From: Deltaproteobacteria bacterium
GTDB lineage: Bacteria; Desulfobacterota_D; UBA1144; Nemesobacterales; N074bin48
Assembly: GCA_004356685.1 (NCBI GenBank)
Contig: SMWS01000122.1
Coordinates: 1 to 6,800 of the forward strand
Length of the DNA stretch: 6,800 bases
Direction: 5' to 3'
Below the pieces are notes generated by a model, which worked only from the letters and a program-made list of their open reading frames with translations, did no database searches and was not told where the DNA came from. The stretch's first letter is position 1; each line of letters opens with the position of its first letter. The position numbers and the translations under genes are program-made. Below are positions 6,596 to 6,800 of this stretch, in pieces.

Positions 6596-6687
6596 CATTT
6601 TTCATAATATTTTTATCAATAATAATTATCCAGAGAATTTCTGAATTGATTCTATCTAAGAGAAATGAAAAACAGATTGTGCATTAA
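6592..6687 (+). pseudogene. Isoprenylcysteine carboxyl methyltransferase-family gene, start only, broken by fold-back
   Basis: The ATG overlaps the synthase stop, which implies translational coupling. The frame reads MTFFIIFLSIIIIQRISEL, then SKRNEKQIVH, and stops at TAA 6685-6687 after 31 codons. A short membrane helix followed by QRISEL and SKRNEK is the typical beginning of ICMT-family membrane methyltransferases (B. subtilis BpsB/YpbQ type, about 170 residues), which O-methylate alkylpyrones made by a neighbouring type III synthase. Genuine gene sequence ends at about 6653. From 6654 onward the bases are the reverse complement of a later part of the same gene, so the SKRNEK resemblance beyond that point comes partly from a natural quasi-palindrome. 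The catalytic C-terminal half is absent from the window. Confidence 0.75.
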
Positions 6688-6800
6688 GACTATATATTTG
6701 TAACCCCTTTTATCGTATTCAATAGCTCCATTGGACTTAAGATATTGTTCATTCTTCTTAGAAAGAATCAATTCAGAAATTCTCTGGATAATTATTATTG
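6617..6800. repeat. Large inverted repeat (fold-back) at the window end
   Basis: Bases 6617-6653 are the exact reverse complement of 6764-6800 (37 pairs). Pairing continues inward to 6672/6745 with mismatches only at 6654/6763, 6662/6755, 6663/6754 and 6670/6747. The remaining 72 bases are an unpaired loop. Both arms encode the same part of one methyltransferase gene. The outer limit is unknown because perfect pairing runs to the last base of the window. Confidence 0.95.
6652..6800 (-). pseudogene. Second, inverted copy of the methyltransferase N-terminal region
   Basis: Read on the minus strand from 6798, the frame gives IIIIQRISELILSKKNEQ, then YLKSNGAIEYDKRGYKYIV and LMHNLFFISLR, and stops at TAG 6654-6652. 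This is what an ICMT-family protein should contain after its first helix: the KNE motif, the GAIEY-type segment and the second helix with LMHxLFFISL. It is therefore the better copy, covering about residues 10-57 of the protein. It points back toward the plus-strand copy, and its stop is created exactly at the strand-switch point (base 6654). It continues past the window edge, presumably to its own ATG. Confidence 0.75.

Noticed and set aside
6617..6800. Invertible DNA switch (phase variation) using the terminal inverted repeats.
   Set aside because: Flipping the internal segment would extend the methyltransferase frame only to the TAG at the junction, not restore a full gene, and no recombinase gene is visible; a fold-back fits the mismatch pattern better.

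Overview
The window is AT-rich, gene-dense bacterial DNA. A PhaR-type polyhydroxyalkanoate regulator, a long double-domain SppA peptidase and a PQQ-type sugar dehydrogenase suggest a Gram-negative of proteobacterial or deltaproteobacterial (Desulfobacterota-like) type. That placement is an inference and I cannot name a genus. No tRNA, rRNA, CRISPR array or transposase is visible.

Layout. 1-609 (+): C-terminal part of a soluble PQQ-type glucose/sorbosone dehydrogenase, cut by the window edge. 617-1136 (-): phaR, with a clear DNA-binding head; its C-terminal tail is still present but displaced by two successive -1 shifts. 1137-1262: divergent promoter region between phaR and ilvE, with a perfect 12-bp palindrome. 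1263-2183 (+): intact branched-chain aminotransferase ilvE. 2239-5406 (-): a two-gene unit, pepA (M17 leucyl aminopeptidase, TTG start behind a strong Shine-Dalgarno) followed by sppA (S49, no membrane anchor). 5407-5539: divergent control region with a 7+7 bp dyad. 5540-6595 (+): type III polyketide synthase with a complete Cys-His-Asn triad. From 6592: an isoprenylcysteine carboxyl methyltransferase (ICMT)-family gene begins, overlapping the synthase stop by ATGA.

How the genes relate. pepA-sppA is a protein and peptide turnover pair. The synthase plus ICMT-like methyltransferase matches the known BpsA-BpsB arrangement, in which the synthase makes alkylpyrones and the methyltransferase O-methylates them. 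ilvE, phaR and the dehydrogenase look like independent housekeeping or metabolic genes.

The most unusual signal is the right-hand end. About 60 bases into the methyltransferase gene the sequence turns back on itself. Bases 6617-6653 are the exact reverse complement of 6764-6800, and the intervening DNA, read on the minus strand, is the true continuation of the methyltransferase. This has the signature of a fold-back (self-primed strand switch) at a short natural quasi-palindrome. It could be a real palindromic rearrangement or an amplification/assembly chimera. I found no convincing undescribed biological system; the main points are this fold-back and the doubly shifted phaR tail.
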